Assembly: GCA_021325475.1 (NCBI GenBank)
Contig: JAJPHA010000045.1
Coordinates: forward strand, 1 to 53,667
Length of the DNA stretch: 53,667 bases
Direction of reading: 5' to 3'
Origin: Rhodanobacteraceae bacterium
Lineage (GTDB): Bacteria; Pseudomonadota; Gammaproteobacteria; Xanthomonadales; Rhodanobacteraceae
The position numbers and the translations under genes are program-made. The notes below the pieces were generated by a model. It was given only the letters and a program-made list of their open reading frames with translations, was not told where the DNA came from and did not search any database. Below, one piece after another: positions 1 through 7,801 of the stretch (within the stretch, counting starts at the first letter, position 1; each line of letters begins with the position of its first letter).

Positions 1-677
1 CGGAGCATCTCGTTCAGGCCGCGCGTGATCATGCCGGCGCGGGCGTTCAGGCCGAGACGCATGCCGTCGGCCACGCCGGTGGCGACGGCGAGCACGTTCT
101 TCATCGCGCCGCCGAGCTCGGCGCCGATCACGTCGTTGCCGGTGTAGGCGCGGAAATGCGTGCCGTGCAGCAACGCCGCGATCCGCTGGGCGAAGGCCGG
201 CGTGGCCGAGTGCACCGTGACCGCGGTGGGCAGGCCCTCGGCGACTTCGCGCGCGAACGAAGGTCCGGTGATGATCGCGGCGGGTGCGTGCGGCAGGCGC
301 TCGGCGACGAGTTCGTGCAGGAACCGGCCGGAGGCCGGATCGAAGCCCTTGGTCGCCCAGGCCAGGCCGGCGTCGGCGCGGAAATGCGGCGCCACGCGCG
401 CCAGCAGTTCGCCGAAGGCGTGGCTCGGCGTGACGATCAGCACCACGCCCGCCTCGGCCACGCAGGCGGCGAGATCGGCGCTGAGCGAAAGTGTCGGCGG
501 CAGTTCCAGTTCCGGCAGATAGCGGGTGTTGCGGCGCGACGCGCGCATCGCCGCGATCGCCGCGGCGTCGCGGCCCCACAGGGTGACGGCCGCGCCGTTG
601 CGCGCGAGCACCGCGGCGAGCGCCGTGCCCCACGATCCGGCGCCGAGCACCGCGACGCGGGTCGCCGCGCGGCTCAT
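1..677 (-). CDS. gpsA: Glycerol-3-phosphate dehydrogenase [NAD(P)+], 3' part outside window
   Basis: Reduces dihydroxyacetone phosphate to sn-glycerol-3-phosphate in the cytoplasm, the entry point to phospholipid synthesis. Reading from the ATG at 675-677 gives an N-terminus [20 protein letters not shown]. The GxGxxG dinucleotide-binding loop is at residues 12-17, followed by VTPSHAF, the ATKGFD segment with a conserved lysine, the GPSFA segment typical of GpsA, and GAMKNVLA with the catalytic lysine near residue 193. About 225 residues are present; the family has about 330-340, so the last third lies beyond the window's left edge. It is downstream of secB on the same strand with a 41-bp gap, the usual secB-gpsA pairing. 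Identity is secure; only the end is unseen. Confidence 0.95.
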   Translation of the reverse strand, partial: MSRAATRVAVLGAGSWGTALAAVLARNGAAVTLWGRDAAAIAAMRASRRNTRYLPELELPPTLSLSADLAACVAEAGVVLIVTPSHAFGELLARVAPHFRADAGLAWATKGFDPASGRFLHELVAERLPHAPAAIITGPSFAREVAEGLPTAVTVHSATPAFAQRIAALLHGTHFRAYTGNDVIGAELGGAMKNVLAVATGVADGMRLGLNARAGMITRGLNEML

Positions 678-718
678 GGGCGCCGGTCACGCTCCGCGAT
701 CATGGACGATCGCGGCGC

Positions 719-1198
719 TCACGCATTCGGCTGCTGGCCGTCGGCGCGTCGGCGCATCTGCTCGGCGTAGAGCGCCTCGAAATTGATCGGCTGGATCAGG
801 AACGGCGGAAAGCCGCCGTTCTGGATCAGGTCCGACACCGCCTGGCGCACGTACGGGAACAGCACGTTCGGGCAGTAGGTGGCGAGCACGGCGTCGCGGT
901 TCGGGTTGTCGAAGCCCTGCAGTCCGAACACGCCGGCCTGCTGCACCTCGGCGAGATAGGCGGTCTTCTCCGCGAGCTTGCAGGTGACGGTCACGGTGAG
1001 CACGACTTCGTAGACGTTCTCGGCCAGCGCGCCCACCTGCTGCGACAGGTTGAGCTGGATCTGCGGCTGCCCCTGTTCCTGGAAGATGTGCGGCGCGCCG
1101 GGCGCCTCGAAGGAGGCGTCCTTGATGTAGATCTTCTGCAGCGAGAGCTGCGGACCGTTGGCGGCGGGACCGCTGGCGGGGGTGGTTTCGTCGGCCAT
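719..1198 (-). CDS. secB: Protein-export chaperone SecB
   Basis: Cytoplasmic tetrameric chaperone that keeps preproteins unfolded and hands them to SecA. The product is 159 residues, the normal SecB length. After a short variable N-terminus it has the family segment [20 protein letters not shown], then [25 protein letters not shown], and the [17 protein letters not shown] and [13 protein letters not shown] blocks of the C-terminal half. The start is the ATG at 1196-1198. It lies between a rhodanese gene (66 bp upstream) and gpsA (downstream), matching the secB-gpsA arrangement of gammaproteobacteria. The glutaredoxin gene grxC, often found between the rhodanese and secB, is absent here. Confidence 0.97.
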   Translation of the reverse strand: MADETTPASGPAANGPQLSLQKIYIKDASFEAPGAPHIFQEQGQPQIQLNLSQQVGALAENVYEVVLTVTVTCKLAEKTAYLAEVQQAGVFGLQGFDNPNRDAVLATYCPNVLFPYVRQAVSDLIQNGGFPPFLIQPINFEALYAEQMRRRADGQQPNA

Positions 1199-1264
1199 GA
1201 AACTGCTCCGGTAGGACTGGGCAAGGGAAAGACCGGCGATTATCCCATGCCGGTGGCGTTCGCG

Positions 1265-1705
1265 CTATTTGTCGCGGCTGGTGGGCAGATCCGCCTGCTT
1301 CCACGCCGCGAGCCCGCCGCCCAGCCAGTAGACGCGCTGGAAGCCGGCCTTGACCAGGCGCGCGGCGGCCTGCGCCGAGGTCGCGCCGGTCTTGCAGTAC
1401 ACCGCCACCGGCAGCGCCTTGGCCTTGGCCAGATCCTTGTGTTCCGGATCGAACTGGCTCATCGGCACGTAGCGCGCGCCGGGAATGTGGCCGGCCTGGT
1501 AGTCGGCATGGCTGGACAGGTCGATCAGCAGCGGGTTCTCGCGGTTGATCAGCAGCGTCAGCGCCGCCGGACTCAGTTCGCGGTAGCCGCGGAACAGCCG
1601 CGCGACCTCGTGGCCGACCAGCGTCAGCACGAGCACCACGAACAGCATCACCAGCAGGGTGTGGTGGGAGAAGAACTCGGGCAGGCGGTGCAGGAATTCG
1701 CTCAT
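1265..1705 (-). CDS. Membrane-anchored rhodanese-like sulfurtransferase
   Basis: Rhodanese-fold protein of 146 residues, similar to the YibN type encoded next to secB in many gammaproteobacteria. One hydrophobic segment (about residues 15-33, LLVMLFVVLVLTLVGHEV) precedes a single rhodanese domain. The active-site loop reads CKTGATS with the nucleophilic cysteine near residue 103. Rhodaneses carry sulfane sulfur on this cysteine; the physiological acceptor of YibN-type proteins is not settled. The N-terminal helix predicts an inner-membrane anchor with the domain probably cytoplasmic. It is the likely first gene of a minus-strand run with secB and gpsA. Confidence 0.85.
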   Translation of the reverse strand: MSEFLHRLPEFFSHHTLLVMLFVVLVLTLVGHEVARLFRGYRELSPAALTLLINRENPLLIDLSSHADYQAGHIPGARYVPMSQFDPEHKDLAKAKALPVAVYCKTGATSAQAAARLVKAGFQRVYWLGGGLAAWKQADLPTSRDK

Positions 1706-1783
1706 GGCCGGGGCGCGTTGCGGGGGCGCGGATTATCCGTCAGCGTCCGCGTCGGCGCAAAGCGGCGGCCGCCCGAGATCGCC

Positions 1784-2197
1784 TCAATGCTGGGTGATAT
1801 CGGGCAGCCCGGACACCAGATGCCAGTGCTTGCTCGCCTCGTCGTAGCGCCAGATCTGGCGATCGACGATGGTGCGCTCGGTCTGGGTGTGGACGTTGAC
1901 GATGCCGATTTCCACCGTCTGCTGCACCTCGTGCTTGCCGAGCGGCACGACCGGCTGCTCGGTGTACGAGGCCACCCGCACCTGGCGGTAGCGCTCGAGG
2001 TCGAGCGGCGTGAGCGGATGCGCCTTCAACGTCTGCGGATCGACGTATTTCAAGGCTTCGTCGAAGCCGCGCCAGCGCACCGCGTTGGCGTAGGCGACCA
2101 GGGTGACTTGCAGCGCCTGGTTTTCCGAATGCGTCGCCATGCCGCCGCATCCGGCGACGAGGCTGGCGACGACGAGCGGCGGCAGACGACGGAACAT
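1784..2197 (-). CDS. Putative lipoprotein of unknown function
   Basis: I do not recognise a named family. The 137-residue product begins with a short signal peptide ending in the lipobox-like LVAGC (cysteine near residue 17), so it should be an exported, lipid-anchored protein. The mature part is a compact alpha/beta-looking sequence rich in Tyr, Arg and Val (for example ALKYVDPQTLKAHPL and QIWRYDEASKHWHLVSGLP) with no obvious catalytic motif. The ATG at 2195-2197 is chosen because the signal peptide begins there; the open frame runs further upstream without signal-like sequence. It is upstream of the rhodanese gene on the same strand with a 78-bp gap. Confidence 0.7.
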   Translation of the reverse strand: MFRRLPPLVVASLVAGCGGMATHSENQALQVTLVAYANAVRWRGFDEALKYVDPQTLKAHPLTPLDLERYRQVRVASYTEQPVVPLGKHEVQQTVEIGIVNVHTQTERTIVDRQIWRYDEASKHWHLVSGLPDITQH

Positions 2198-2271
2198 GAT
2201 CGCAGATCCTCGGACGGCGGTCGCGGCAGGCGCCGCGGGCGGCGCCATTGTGCCGCAATTCCCGCGTCCGA

Positions 2272-2712
2272 TCAGCGCCGCACCGCGACGAACCGCGCCG
2301 TCAGCCGGCAGGCGTCGCCGCCTTCGGCGAGCGGCACGCGGCACGCCACGGCGATGCGCGCGCGGCCGCGCGCGGCCAGCGCGGCCTCGAAATCCGCCCA
2401 CGATTCGTCCGCGGCCAGCCGCGCCTCGGCGCGGAAATCCGTCCACACCGGCGCGAGGTAGTGCGCTTGGCTGTCGCGCACGTAAATGTCGCAGTCCGGC
2501 GCGCCGCGCTTGAGCACGAGCAGGCCCCAGCCGGCCAGCGTCAGCAGGCTCACCAGACTGCCGCCGAACGCGCAGCCCTTGTCGTTGATGTTGGGCGCGA
2601 GCGGTGCGACGAGCACCAGGCGCTCGCCGTCGTAGTCGGCGACGCGCAATTGCATGGCGCGTGCGAGCGGAATGTCGGCGAGCAGCGCATGTTCGAATTC
2701 GGCGGCGTTCAC
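2272..2712 (-). CDS. Hot-dog-fold thioesterase (YiiD C-terminal domain-like)
   Basis: A 146-residue protein resembling the YiiD C-terminal thioesterase domain. The visible family block is PLAPNINDKGCAFGGSLVSLLTLAGWG near residues 38-64, the hot-dog helix with NDKG and GGS. It is followed by the strand pattern AHYLAPVWTDFRAEA. Members are thought to hydrolyse acyl-CoA-type thioesters; the substrate is unknown. The start is taken as the GTG at 2710-2712, because the sequence MNAAEFEHALLADIPLARAMQL matches the usual length; a later ATG at residue 20 is possible but would remove a conserved helix. It is divergent from hemD with a 90-bp gap. Confidence 0.75.
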   Translation of the reverse strand: MNAAEFEHALLADIPLARAMQLRVADYDGERLVLVAPLAPNINDKGCAFGGSLVSLLTLAGWGLLVLKRGAPDCDIYVRDSQAHYLAPVWTDFRAEARLAADESWADFEAALAARGRARIAVACRVPLAEGGDACRLTARFVAVRR

Positions 2713-2802
2713 GGACGGGTTCCGGTGCGGCGGGCGGTGAGTGTGCCGACCGGCCCGCGCGCGATCAAGCGCGGCGACCCTGCGCGCGCTAGGATGCGCG
2801 CG

Positions 2803-3618
2803 ATGAAGCAAGCCCGCGTCTCGTCCCCGCCAGTCCGCGCCGCCGTGTTGCCGTTTGCCGGCGCGAGCGTGGTGATCACCCGGCCGACGGCGACGGCGCA
2901 AACCTTGAAGCGGCGTGTGCGCGCGCTCGGCGGCGAGCCGATCGCATTGCCCGGACTCGCCCTGCGCGGCGCCGCCGATCCCGCCGCCGCGAAGGCGGCG
3001 CTGCGTGCGGCGCGCGACGTCGATGTGGTCGTCTTCGCCAGTCCCGCGGCGGTGACCTACGCCTTCGCGCTGCAGCCGCGGCTGCGGTTCTCGCGCGGCA
3101 CGTGTGTCTGTGCGCTCGGCGCGGCGACCGCGCGCGCACTCGCGCGGCGCGGCATCGGCGAGGTGCTGTGGCCGCGGGCGCGCCAGGACAGCGAGGGGCT
3201 GCTCGCGCTGCCCGCCTTGCGCCGGGTGCGCGGCCGGCGCATCGCGCTGATCGGCGCGCCGGGCGGCCGCGAGCTGCTCGCGCCGGCGCTGCGCCGGCGC
3301 GGTGCGCGGGTCGAGTCCATCCACGTCTACCGGCGCGTCGCGCCGCGCCACGGCCGCCGCCAGCTCGAGGCGCTGGCGCAAGCGCCGGCGCCGCTGGTCA
3401 CGCTGCTGTCGAGCGCCGAGGCGCTGGCCCATCTGCGTGCGCACCTGCCGCTGCCGTTGTATGCGCGGCTGGCGGCCGGCGAGCTCGTGGTCAGCAGTCT
3501 GCGACTGGCCGCGGCGGCGCGCGCCAGCCTGTTCGCGAACGTGCACATCGCCGCCTCGCCCGCACCGGCGGATCTCGTGCGCGCGGCCTGCGGCGCGCTC
3601 GCCCGGCATCGGCTGTGA
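2803..3618 (+). CDS. hemD: Uroporphyrinogen-III synthase
   Basis: Cyclises hydroxymethylbilane to uroporphyrinogen III with inversion of ring D, the committed tetrapyrrole step. The 271-residue product has the two-domain HemD pattern: VVITRP near residue 25, VVVFASPAAVTYAF near residue 73, a CALGAATARAL segment near residue 100, then RIALIGAPGGRELL and VHIAASPAPADLVRA at the C-terminus. Sequence conservation in this family is low, so the call rests on pattern, length and on hemX and hemY directly downstream. ATG 2803 is preceded by AGGA at 2791-2794, which could be a ribosome site or part of a -10 element; an in-frame ATG lies at 2794. hemX follows after 48 bp. Confidence 0.87.
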   Translation: MKQARVSSPPVRAAVLPFAGASVVITRPTATAQTLKRRVRALGGEPIALPGLALRGAADPAAAKAALRAARDVDVVVFASPAAVTYAFALQPRLRFSRGTCVCALGAATARALARRGIGEVLWPRARQDSEGLLALPALRRVRGRRIALIGAPGGRELLAPALRRRGARVESIHVYRRVAPRHGRRQLEALAQAPAPLVTLLSSAEALAHLRAHLPLPLYARLAAGELVVSSLRLAAAARASLFANVHIAASPAPADLVRAACGALARHRL

Positions 3619-3666
3619 GGCCGCGCCGCGCCGGCAATCGGCGACGGTTTTCGCTACGATTGGCGC

Positions 3667-4731
3667 ATGGACGATCCCACCGCTTCCGCCCCGCCCGCCG
3701 CGACCGCGGAGGCCGCCGCGCCGCGCCGCCGTTGGCCGTGGCTGCTCGCCCTGCTCGTGCTGCTCGGCGGCGCGGGCGGAGGGTGGTGGTACGTGTCCGG
3801 TGGGGCGATGCGAAGCGAGCCGCTCGCCGCGCTGCGCGCCGAGCTCGAGCGCCTGAATCACGCGCAGGAGCAACTGCGCGCGCGGCTCGACACCGTGCGC
3901 GCGCGCCTGGACGACGGCGACAAGGTCGATCAATCGGTGCGCGAACAGTTGCTCGGCCTCGGCGAACGCACGCGCTTGCTCGAGGACGCGGTGGCGAACC
4001 TCGCTGACAAGCGCCTGTCCGCGCACGACACGCTGGCGCTGGACGAGGCCGAGCTGCTGCTCACGCTCGGCCGCGAGCGGTTCGCGCTCGCCCACGACGT
4101 CGCCGCCGCGCTCGCCGCCTACCGTCTGGCCGACACCGCGCTCAGCGAAGTGGAAGATGCGGCATTTTCCACAGTACGACAAAGTATCCGAGCCGAGGTC
4201 GCGGCGCTGACGGCGCTGGCGACGCCGGATCCGGCCACGCTCGCGGCACGGCTTGCGGCGTTGCGCGAACGCGTGCCGGCGTTGCCGCCGGTGCGCGCGC
4301 CGGCGCCGGCGCCCGAGTCCGAAACGCCGTCGCGGTGGGCGCGCCTGCTCGGCGCGCTGGTCCGCGTGCAGCGCGACGATGCGGCGCACGCCGCGCTGGC
4401 GGCGGCGGACGTGCAGCTGGCGCGTGAACTGCTGCTGCTCGACCTCGCCGAGGCGCGGGCGGCACTGCGCACGCACGACGGCGCGGCTTGGCGCGACGCG
4501 CTCGCCGCCGCGCGCGTGGAGCTCGCGTCCGGCTTCGATCCGGCCGCCGCCGAGGTGCAGGCGGCGCGCGCCGAGGTGGACGCGCTCGCCGGCATCGAAC
4601 TCGCGCCGGCAGCGCCGGCGGTGCTCGGCAGCGCGCTCACGGAACTGCGCAACCTGCGCGCCACGCACGCGCTGCGCCGGCCGCAAGCCGCGCCGAAGTC
4701 GGCGGCGAACGATGCGGACAAGCCGCGATGA
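3667..4731 (+). CDS. hemX: HemX-family inner-membrane protein
   Basis: A 354-residue HemX-like protein, often labelled uroporphyrin-III C-methyltransferase although this family lacks a convincing methyltransferase domain. It has a short Pro/Ala-rich cytoplasmic start, one membrane helix (about residues 22-42, PWLLALLVLLGGAGGGWWYV), then a long helical periplasmic part with a heptad-like stretch LRAELERLNHAQEQLRARLDTVRARL near residues 57-82, and the family region LDEAELLLTLGRERFALAHDV. It lies between hemD and hemY and overlaps the hemY start by 4 bp (ATGA), indicating translational coupling. Its exact role is unknown. Codons around 4162-4192 are unusually AT-rich. Confidence 0.85.
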   Translation: MDDPTASAPPAATAEAAAPRRRWPWLLALLVLLGGAGGGWWYVSGGAMRSEPLAALRAELERLNHAQEQLRARLDTVRARLDDGDKVDQSVREQLLGLGERTRLLEDAVANLADKRLSAHDTLALDEAELLLTLGRERFALAHDVAAALAAYRLADTALSEVEDAAFSTVRQSIRAEVAALTALATPDPATLAARLAALRERVPALPPVRAPAPAPESETPSRWARLLGALVRVQRDDAAHAALAAADVQLARELLLLDLAEARAALRTHDGAAWRDALAAARVELASGFDPAAAEVQAARAEVDALAGIELAPAAPAVLGSALTELRNLRATHALRRPQAAPKSAANDADKPR

Positions 4732-6002
4732 AGGGCTGGCTGCTGCTGTTGCTGCTGCTCGCCGTGGCCTGCGCCGCGGCCTTCGGCTGGCACGCGCTCG
4801 CGGTCGATCCGGGCTATCTGTTGATCCGCTACGGCGGCACCCGCATCGAGACCACGCTGGTGTTCGCGCTGGTTGCGCTGCTCGTGCTGTGGGGGCTCGT
4901 CGCGCTCGCCGCGCGTGTGCTGCGCTGGCCGTTCCGCGCCTGGCGCCGGCGCCACGAGCGGCGCGGCCGCGAACGCATCGCCGCCGGCCTGGTCGCGCTC
5001 GCCGAGGGACGTTACGAACGCGCGCTGCGCGAGCTCGAGCGCGCCGCGCAGCATCCCGGCCTGCGCGCGCCGGCGCTGCTCGCCGCGGCCCGCGCGGCGC
5101 ACGCCCGCGGCGATACCGCGCGCGCCGACACCGCGCTCGATGAAGCCGCCACGAGCACGCCGGCGGCGGCGCTCGCGCTGCGCGCGCGCTTCCGGTTGGA
5201 GCAGGGCGAGGTCGATGCCGCGCTGGCGCTGCTGCGCGCCGCCGCGCCGGACGCCGATGCGATCGCGGCATTGCCGCCCGCCGCCGTGCGCCTGCTCGCC
5301 GAGGCGGCCTTGCTGCGCAACGATCCCGCCGCCGCACGCGCCGCGCTGACCGCGTTCGGCCGCGGCGAATCGCTCGCGCCGGCCGCGTTCGCCTCCTTGC
5401 AGACCCGCGTGCTGGTGGCGGCGCTGACCGCCGCGCCCGACGCCGAAACGCTGGCCGAAGTGTGGTCCGGGCTCGACCGCGGCGAGCGTGCGCTGCCGGA
5501 AGTGACCGCCGCGTACGCGCGTCGCGCCGCCGCGTTCGGCCTGGTCCTGCCGGCGCTCGACGCGCTCGAGGCGCGCCTGCGCCGCGACTGGAACGAGACC
5601 CTGATCCGCGTCTACGGCGAGCTCGGCGAAGCCGAGGCGGACACCCGCCTGCGCCGCGCCGAAGGCTGGCTCGAGGCGCATCCGCACAGCCCCGGCCTGC
5701 TGCTGGCGCTCGGCCGACTTTGTATACAATGCAGACTCTGGGGCAAGGCGCGCGAGTACCTGGAACGCGGTCTGGCGGTGCAGCCCGCCGCGCCGCTGTG
5801 GGAGGCGCTCGGCGACTGCTGCGTCGGCCAGGAGCGCCATGCCGATGCCGCGCGCTGCTACCGCAACGCGCTGCGCTGCGCGCGCGGCGAGCCGACCGAG
5901 GCCCTGGCCGAACCGCCGCGTGCGCCGCTCAACACGCGCGCCAGCGTCGTCGAGGAGCGCAGCGAACACGGCGTGCCAAGGCTCGGCGTGTCGCGCGACT
6001 GA
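4728..6002 (+). CDS. hemY: HemY-type TPR membrane protein of the heme operon
   Basis: A 424-residue proteobacterial HemY, which is not the Gram-positive oxidase of the same name. Two N-terminal membrane helices (about residues 4-22 and 43-64) frame the family segment AVDPGYLLIRYGGTRIETTL. The rest is a helical TPR-like solenoid with repeated Ala/Leu-rich pairs, including the block RDWNETLIRVYGELG and a final TPR near LWEALGDCCVGQERHADAARCYRNALR. The function is proposed to support late heme synthesis at the membrane but is not established. It starts inside the hemX stop (ATGA). At 5715-5741 nine codons in a row are mostly rare for this genome (CGA, CTT, TGT, ATA, CAA, AGA). It ends 13 bp before the convergent reductase gene. 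Confidence 0.88.
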   Translation: MKGWLLLLLLLAVACAAAFGWHALAVDPGYLLIRYGGTRIETTLVFALVALLVLWGLVALAARVLRWPFRAWRRRHERRGRERIAAGLVALAEGRYERALRELERAAQHPGLRAPALLAAARAAHARGDTARADTALDEAATSTPAAALALRARFRLEQGEVDAALALLRAAAPDADAIAALPPAAVRLLAEAALLRNDPAAARAALTAFGRGESLAPAAFASLQTRVLVAALTAAPDAETLAEVWSGLDRGERALPEVTAAYARRAAAFGLVLPALDALEARLRRDWNETLIRVYGELGEAEADTRLRRAEGWLEAHPHSPGLLLALGRLCIQCRLWGKAREYLERGLAVQPAAPLWEALGDCCVGQERHADAARCYRNALRCARGEPTEALAEPPRAPLNTRASVVEERSEHGVPRLGVSRD

Positions 6003-6015
6003 ACGCGCGCGCCCG

Positions 6016-7080
6016 TCACGCCTCGTGCAGCCCGGCGCGGGCGTGCAGGATCTTGGCCAGCACGTCGGGCGCGTAGTCGAACGAATCGAAGTACAGGCGC
6101 TCCTCCGGCAGACCGGCCTGCACGAACGCGCGGCGGCCGGCGTCGATCAGCGCCGGCGGGCCGCTCATGTAGACGTCGAAGGCGGACAGGTCGGGATGAT
6201 CCTCCAGCACCGCCTCGTGCACCAGGCCGTGGCGCAGCGCGCCGGCGCTGGCGCCGGAGATCACCGGCACGAACGAGAAGCCCGGCGCGTCCGTCGCCCA
6301 CTGCTCCGGCAGCGCGCGCAGGTACAGCTCCTCCGGCGCGCGCGCGCCCCAGTACAGCCGCATCGGCCGGCGCGTGCCGAGATGGAGGAAATGCTCGATC
6401 AACGCCTTGATCGGGGCGAAACCGGTGCCGCCGGCGACGAACAGCATCGGCCGCTCGGAATCCTCGCGCGGCACGAACGTGCCGAGCGGCCCCTCCACGT
6501 GCAACACCGCGCCGACCGCGAGCGTGGTGAACACGCGGTGGGTGAAGTCGCCGCCGGCGACGTGCCGCACGTGCAGCTCGATCTGGCGGCCGGTGTGCGG
6601 CGCGTTCGCGATCGAGAACGCGCGCCGCCTGCCGTGCGCCAGCCGCACGTCGAGGTATTGCCCGGCCAGGCGCCGCAGGCGATCGCCGGCCGGCGGTACC
6701 AGGATCAGGCGCATCACGTCCGGCGCGAGCCGGGTCTTGTCGGTGAGCCTGAGCGGCAGCACGCGGCGCGGCAGGTCCGCGACCGAGGCCACCTCGCGCG
6801 CGGCGATGACGAGATCCGAGCGCGGCACCGCCTGGCACAGCAGCACCTGATGGCGGGCGACTTCGGCGGCGTTGAGCGCGCTCGGCGGATTGTGCGGATA
6901 GTGGCACGCGCCGGCGACCAGTGTCGCCTTGCAGCTGCCGCAGACGCCGGACAGGCAACTGTAGGGCAGCGCGAGCCCGGCGCGGCGCGCGGCGTCGAGC
7001 ACGCGCTCGCCCGCGGCCACGGCGAAACGCTTGCCGCTGGCTTGCAGGGTGACGGTGTAGCTCGCGCGCGGCGCGGTCAT
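6016..7080 (-). CDS. Ferredoxin-reductase with N-terminal 2Fe-2S domain (CDP-6-deoxy-glucoseen reductase-like)
   Basis: A 354-residue electron-transfer flavoprotein. Residues 1-90 form a plant-type 2Fe-2S ferredoxin domain with CLSGVCGSC near residues 42-50 and the fourth cysteine in LLCQAV near residue 81. The FAD-binding barrel follows with RRAFSIANAP (the RxxS motif), and then the NAD-binding domain with VAGGTGFAPIKALIEH and YMSGPPALIDA. It belongs with phenol-hydroxylase or AscD-type reductases that pass electrons from NADH to a partner oxygenase or dehydratase. No partner lies alongside, so the substrate is unknown; the 'CDP-6-deoxy-delta-3,4-glucoseen reductase' label is a family name. 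Start ATG at 7078-7080; convergent with hemY. Confidence 0.85.
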   Translation of the reverse strand: MTAPRASYTVTLQASGKRFAVAAGERVLDAARRAGLALPYSCLSGVCGSCKATLVAGACHYPHNPPSALNAAEVARHQVLLCQAVPRSDLVIAAREVASVADLPRRVLPLRLTDKTRLAPDVMRLILVPPAGDRLRRLAGQYLDVRLAHGRRRAFSIANAPHTGRQIELHVRHVAGGDFTHRVFTTLAVGAVLHVEGPLGTFVPREDSERPMLFVAGGTGFAPIKALIEHFLHLGTRRPMRLYWGARAPEELYLRALPEQWATDAPGFSFVPVISGASAGALRHGLVHEAVLEDHPDLSAFDVYMSGPPALIDAGRRAFVQAGLPEERLYFDSFDYAPDVLAKILHARAGLHEA

Positions 7081-7180
7081 GCGCGGCGGGCGGGCGGCGG
7101 AAGCGCGTTCGGCGGAGGCGACACGGACGTATCCGGCAAGGCGAAACCGGCATCATTGTCGCCGATCGGCGCGGGATTGC

Positions 7181-7324
7181 TAGAACCTGTCGCAAATCTG
7201 CTGCGCTCGACGGCTCGCGCGCCGGCGGTGCTCGGACTCCTCATTTACTGCCAGTAAACTCCGGTTCCTGCGCTCCGGCGGCGCGCAATCCGTCCTCGCT
7301 CGCGACGATTCGAGATAGGTTCTA
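7181..7324. mobile_element. MITE-like element with terminal inverted repeats
   Basis: A 144-bp non-coding segment bounded by TAGAACCT (7181-7188) and AGGTTCTA (7317-7324). The inverted termini continue imperfectly inward (AGAACCTGTCGCAAATC against AGAACCTATCTCGAATC when the right end is reversed). Near its middle is a 15-bp palindrome, TTTACTGCCAGTAAA, at 7244-7258. It contains no credible gene. The structure resembles a miniature inverted-repeat element; I also recall similar CTCATTTACTG-type repeats in xanthomonad genomes, but cannot check this here. It occupies the space directly upstream of the thioesterase gene, whose ATG begins 32 bp after the right end. Confidence 0.6.
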
Positions 7325-7356
7325 TAGTCGCGGCCGGTCGCCGTGTGGAGTCCGCC

Positions 7357-7800
7357 ATGCCGCTGTGGAAACAGGATACCTCGCTCGCCCGGCTCGACGC
7401 CTGGCGCCAGGGCACGCTGCTCGAGACGCTCGACATCCGCGTCACCGAGGTCGGCGACGATTATCTGCGCGGCACGCTGCCGGTGGATGCGCGCACGCGG
7501 CAACCCTACGGCCTGCTGCACGGCGGCGCCTCGGTCGCGCTGGCCGAGACGCTCGGCAGTCTCGGCGCGATGCTGACGCTCGATGCCGAGCGCGAAGTGG
7601 CGGTCGGCCTCGACATCAACGCCAACCACGTGCGCGCGGTGCGCGACGGCATCGTCACCGGCACGGCGCGGCCGCTGCACCTCGGCCGCGGCACGCAGGT
7701 GTGGGAGATCCGCATCGAGGACGAGCGCGGACGGCTGGTCTCGATTGCCCGTCTGACCCTGGCGGTGGTGCCGCGCGAGGCGATCGCCGCGCGCGCCTAG
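7357..7800 (+). CDS. Hot-dog thioesterase of the PaaI/YdiI type
   Basis: A 147-residue acyl-CoA thioesterase-like protein. The hot-dog signature is near residues 45-70: QPYGLLHGGASVALAETLGSLGA, including the HGG and the catalytic-position glutamate of the PaaI/YdiI/MenI group. This is followed by VGLDINANHVRAV, the N-x-NHxR strand also typical of this group. Members hydrolyse aromatic or 1,4-dihydroxy-2-naphthoyl CoA thioesters; the substrate cannot be told from sequence. ATG 7357 is chosen over the in-frame GTG at 7345 because GTGGAG (7345-7350) makes a good ribosome site for it. srkA begins 1 bp after its stop, so the two are probably one operon. Confidence 0.85.
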   Translation: MPLWKQDTSLARLDAWRQGTLLETLDIRVTEVGDDYLRGTLPVDARTRQPYGLLHGGASVALAETLGSLGAMLTLDAEREVAVGLDINANHVRAVRDGIVTGTARPLHLGRGTQVWEIRIEDERGRLVSIARLTLAVVPREAIAARA

Positions 7801-7801
7801 C

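Noticed and set aside
2248-2802. Long open frame extending hemD upstream
   Set aside because: The extension is Arg/Ala-rich shadow sequence antisense to the thioesterase gene; the HemD family start is at 2803.
3102-6076. Several long open frames in other phases across hemX and hemY
   Set aside because: They consist of Arg/Ala/Pro runs typical of off-frame reading in GC-rich DNA and overlap well-supported genes.
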